Positions 61,948 through 64,000 of a stretch of DNA of 64,000 nucleotides are shown here, piece by piece. Each line of letters begins with the position of its first letter. Within the stretch, counting starts at the first letter, position 1. The DNA comes from Lutispora thermophila DSM 19022 (GTDB lineage Bacteria > Bacillota > Clostridia > Lutisporales > Lutisporaceae). Under the pieces are notes generated by a model. The model saw only the letters and a program-made list of their open reading frames with translations. It made no database searches and was not told the DNA's origin. The stretch covers positions 1-64,000 of the forward strand of contig NZ_FQZS01000011.1 of assembly GCF_900142105.1 (NCBI RefSeq). The letters run 5' to 3'. Position numbers and translations under genes: made by a program.

Positions 61948-62820
61948 TTGTCAAAAATAGGTATTATACCAAATCTAAGTAAAGATAGTAATTTAAGCCT
62001 TACAGAAAAAATTACAAATTGGCTTTTAGATAATAAACAAGATGTATTATTAAACACAGGCATCGCATTAAGAATAGGTAAGCCAGATTTAGGTTTTAAT
62101 AACGAAGATATTTTTATTAATAGTGATTTTATAATTGTATTAGGAGGAGATGGTACCCTTCTAAACATTGCCAGACAATCAGCATATTATAATGTTCCTC
62201 TCTTTGGAATTAATTTAGGTCATCTTGGTTTTCTCACTGAAGTGGAAGCTGAGGATATGTTCCCAGCATTTGAGAAGTTAATAGCTGGAGAATATGAAAT
62301 AGAAAAAAGAATGATGCTGGAAGCCACTGTAGAAACAGATAACATACAAATGGAAAAATCAATCGCTTTAAACGATATCGGAATAACCAAAGGGCCTTTT
62401 TCTAGGATTATTAGGATGGGCATATACATAAATGATGATTTTGTAGATTTGTATTCTGCTGACGGGGTAGTAGTATCAAGTCCAACTGGTTCAACGGCTT
62501 ATTCGTTATCTGCTGGAGGACCTATTGTAAGTCCTGATGTTAAAGTAATGATAATTACACCAATATGCCCACATATCCTTCATTCCAGATCCATTGTAGT
62601 GTCTCATGAAGATATTGTAAAGATTGAGGTTTGCCAAAATAATACTGAAGTTATGCTTACTGTTGATGGTCAGCAAGGCTATAAACTAAAAGCAGGTGAC
62701 ATTGTAACTATAAGACAAGCTCAATGTTATACAAGTCTGGTTAAACTAAAAGACAGAAGTTTTTATCAAGTATTAAGGAAAAAAATATCTGAACGATGGG
62801 AGTCAAACTTAAAATTATAA
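61948..62820 (+). CDS. nadK: NAD kinase
   Basis: Makes NADP. 290 residues from TTG 61948, which gives the usual opening SKIGIIPNLSKD; earlier in-frame ATG codons lie in AT-rich sequence without a ribosome site. Motifs VLGGDGTLLNIARQSA, GINLGHLGFLTEVE and ADGVVVSSPTGSTAYSLSAG are complete. Ribosome site weak (AGGACGGTG). Confidence 0.94.
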   Translation: MSKIGIIPNLSKDSNLSLTEKITNWLLDNKQDVLLNTGIALRIGKPDLGFNNEDIFINSDFIIVLGGDGTLLNIARQSAYYNVPLFGINLGHLGFLTEVEAEDMFPAFEKLIAGEYEIEKRMMLEATVETDNIQMEKSIALNDIGITKGPFSRIIRMGIYINDDFVDLYSADGVVVSSPTGSTAYSLSAGGPIVSPDVKVMIITPICPHILHSRSIVVSHEDIVKIEVCQNNTEVMLTVDGQQGYKLKAGDIVTIRQAQCYTSLVKLKDRSFYQVLRKKISERWESNLKL

Positions 62821-62836
62821 TAATGGAGGGAACTAA

Positions 62837-63286
62837 ATGAAAATTTCCAGACATGCAAAGATACTTGAGATTATTGAAGACAATATAATCGAGACTCAAG
62901 AAGAATTAGCCGAAATGCTGAAAAAATCAGGCATAAATGTAACTCAAGCTACTGTATCAAGAGACATAAAAGAATTAAGACTTATTAAAGTACTTACCGA
63001 AGATGGAAGATATAAATATGCCGCAATGAAAGAACAAGATAGTATGCTAAATGAAAGACTTTATAAAGTATTTGCAGAGACAGTTTTAAGTTTGGACTAT
63101 TCTGGAAATATAATTGTAATTAAGACTTTTTCAGGAGCAGCAAATGCAGCAGCAGAAGCTTTGGACGCTTTTGATATAAAAGAAGTAGTAGGCACTGTTG
63201 CAGGTGATAATACCATATTTGTACTTGTGAGAAATGAGGAAAGCGTTATTCCTGTTATGGAAAGATTCAAAAAATTAATGAAATAG
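62837..63286 (+). CDS. argR: Arginine repressor/activator ArgR
   Basis: 149-residue hexameric regulator of arginine metabolism. Winged-helix N-terminus ([37 protein letters not shown]) and arginine-binding C-terminal core ([35 protein letters not shown]). GGAGGG precedes ATG 62837. Its place before recN is conserved in Firmicutes. Confidence 0.95.
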   Translation: MKISRHAKILEIIEDNIIETQEELAEMLKKSGINVTQATVSRDIKELRLIKVLTEDGRYKYAAMKEQDSMLNERLYKVFAETVLSLDYSGNIIVIKTFSGAANAAAEALDAFDIKEVVGTVAGDNTIFVLVRNEESVIPVMERFKKLMK

Positions 63287-63295
63287 GTGAAGTAA

Positions 63296-64000
63296 ATGCT
63301 GCAGGAATTGTTTATAAAAAATTATATTATTTTTAACGAAGAACGAGTAGTTTTCACCGAAGGCTTTAATGTAATTACCGGAGAAACTGGATCAGGAAAA
63401 TCTGTAATAATTGATGCCATAGAAGTGCTATGCGGGGGTAAATTCAGCAAAGATGATATAAAAACTGGCGCTGATAAAGCAATTATACAAGGACTTTTTA
63501 TCATCCCCAATAATTTATCTGATATTAATGAAAGGCTTTTGAATATAGGGGTTAGTCCAGAAGAAGATAAAACATTATTAATACAAAGAGAAATCACATC
63601 AACGGGAAGATCTTTGTGTAGAATAAACGGACAAGCAGTCACTTTGACTATGCTGAAGTCTATCGCACCTTTATTGATTGATATTGTAGCACAAAATGAA
63701 CATCAATTATTGTTTAAGCCAACTATGCATATAAAGTTTTTAGATAGCTTTGGCTCGGAAACATTTTTAAATAAACTAAATGAGCTTTCGGTTATAGTAG
63801 ATGATATTTTGAACTTGGAGGATAAACTGCAGCAATTATATGGCACTAGCCAAGAAAGAGAAAGAAAGCTTGATTTATTAAAATATCAAATAGATGAAAT
63901 TAACAATGCAAGTTTAAATACAGGAGAATACGAAAAGCTTATCAATAGAAAAAAAATATTGAATAATAGTGAAAAATTGCTAAATACCATCTCTTCTGTA
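63296..64000 (+). CDS. recN: DNA repair protein RecN, N-terminal part (cut by window end)
   Basis: SMC-like ATPase for double-strand-break repair. The 235 codons present begin MLQELFIKNYIIFNEERV and hold Walker A ITGETGSGKSVIIDAIEVL, GRSLCRINGQAVTLTMLK (signature-type R-loop) and DIVAQNEHQLLFKP, followed by the start of the coiled coil. ATG 63296 follows AGGTGAAG, 9 bases after argR. The C-terminal ATPase half lies beyond the window. Confidence 0.95.
   Translation, partial: MLQELFIKNYIIFNEERVVFTEGFNVITGETGSGKSVIIDAIEVLCGGKFSKDDIKTGADKAIIQGLFIIPNNLSDINERLLNIGVSPEEDKTLLIQREITSTGRSLCRINGQAVTLTMLKSIAPLLIDIVAQNEHQLLFKPTMHIKFLDSFGSETFLNKLNELSVIVDDILNLEDKLQQLYGTSQERERKLDLLKYQIDEINNASLNTGEYEKLINRKKILNNSEKLLNTISSV

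Overview
The window is an AT-rich chromosomal segment from an endospore-forming member of the Clostridia. The complete spoIIIAA-AH operon, a sigK gene split by a skin-like element, ribonuclease J, IreB, an RNF-free housekeeping core in the usual Firmicutes order and the many TTG starts behind strong AGGAGG-type ribosome sites all point there. A genus cannot be assigned from the sequence alone. No tRNA, rRNA or CRISPR array was seen.

Layout. 1-501: remnant of an IS982-type transposase killed by nonsense changes. 781-4712: rarA, a convergent gene of unknown function, and a two-gene unit (3737-4712) in which both reading frames contain an in-frame TGA followed by convincing coding sequence; the second encodes a DUF1858-like redox peptide and is a strong selenocysteine candidate. 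5008-8113: iscR-iscS-iscU-mnmA, which makes Fe-S clusters and thiolates tRNA, with an IscR-like operator in front. 8189-15449: small helical protein, PRC-barrel protein, AI-2E-type permease, alaS behind an unusual two-hairpin leader, ireB, an aldo/keto reductase with a ferredoxin tail, ruvX and DUF1292. 15490-27949: aminotransferase (minus strand), fur, rnj, lipid kinase, queT, typA, then mltG, O-methyltransferase, U32 peptidase-like tRNA hydroxylation protein, udk and a class B penicillin-binding protein.

28015-30364: sigK, encoding the late mother-cell sigma factor, is split by a 1,648-bp element that carries only a serine recombinase and one 70-residue protein. Precise deletion between two AAATG cores restores a 233-codon pro-sigma-K frame. 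This looks like a minimal skin element.

31100-43815: a type IV pilus locus (pilB, pilT, pilC, pilin, pilD, pilM, pilN, pilO, then four minor pseudopilins and a ComFB-type protein). Its leader resembles a class II cyclic-di-GMP riboswitch joined to a terminator. PilO is fused to a carbohydrate-binding-like module and a LysM domain, and the next gene encodes an exported four-repeat protein with an SLH wall anchor; together they suggest a pilus machine attached to the cell wall by dedicated domains.

43815-64000: aroK, pepP, efp and a CD1247-family gene; a frameshifted IS1182-family element that landed just upstream of the spoIIIA promoter; spoIIIAA-AH; the Asp23-AmaP-DUF2273 group; nusB, a TsaD-like paralogue, xseA, xseB, ispA, a PAP2-like protein, dxs, tlyA, nadK, argR, and recN, which runs off the end.
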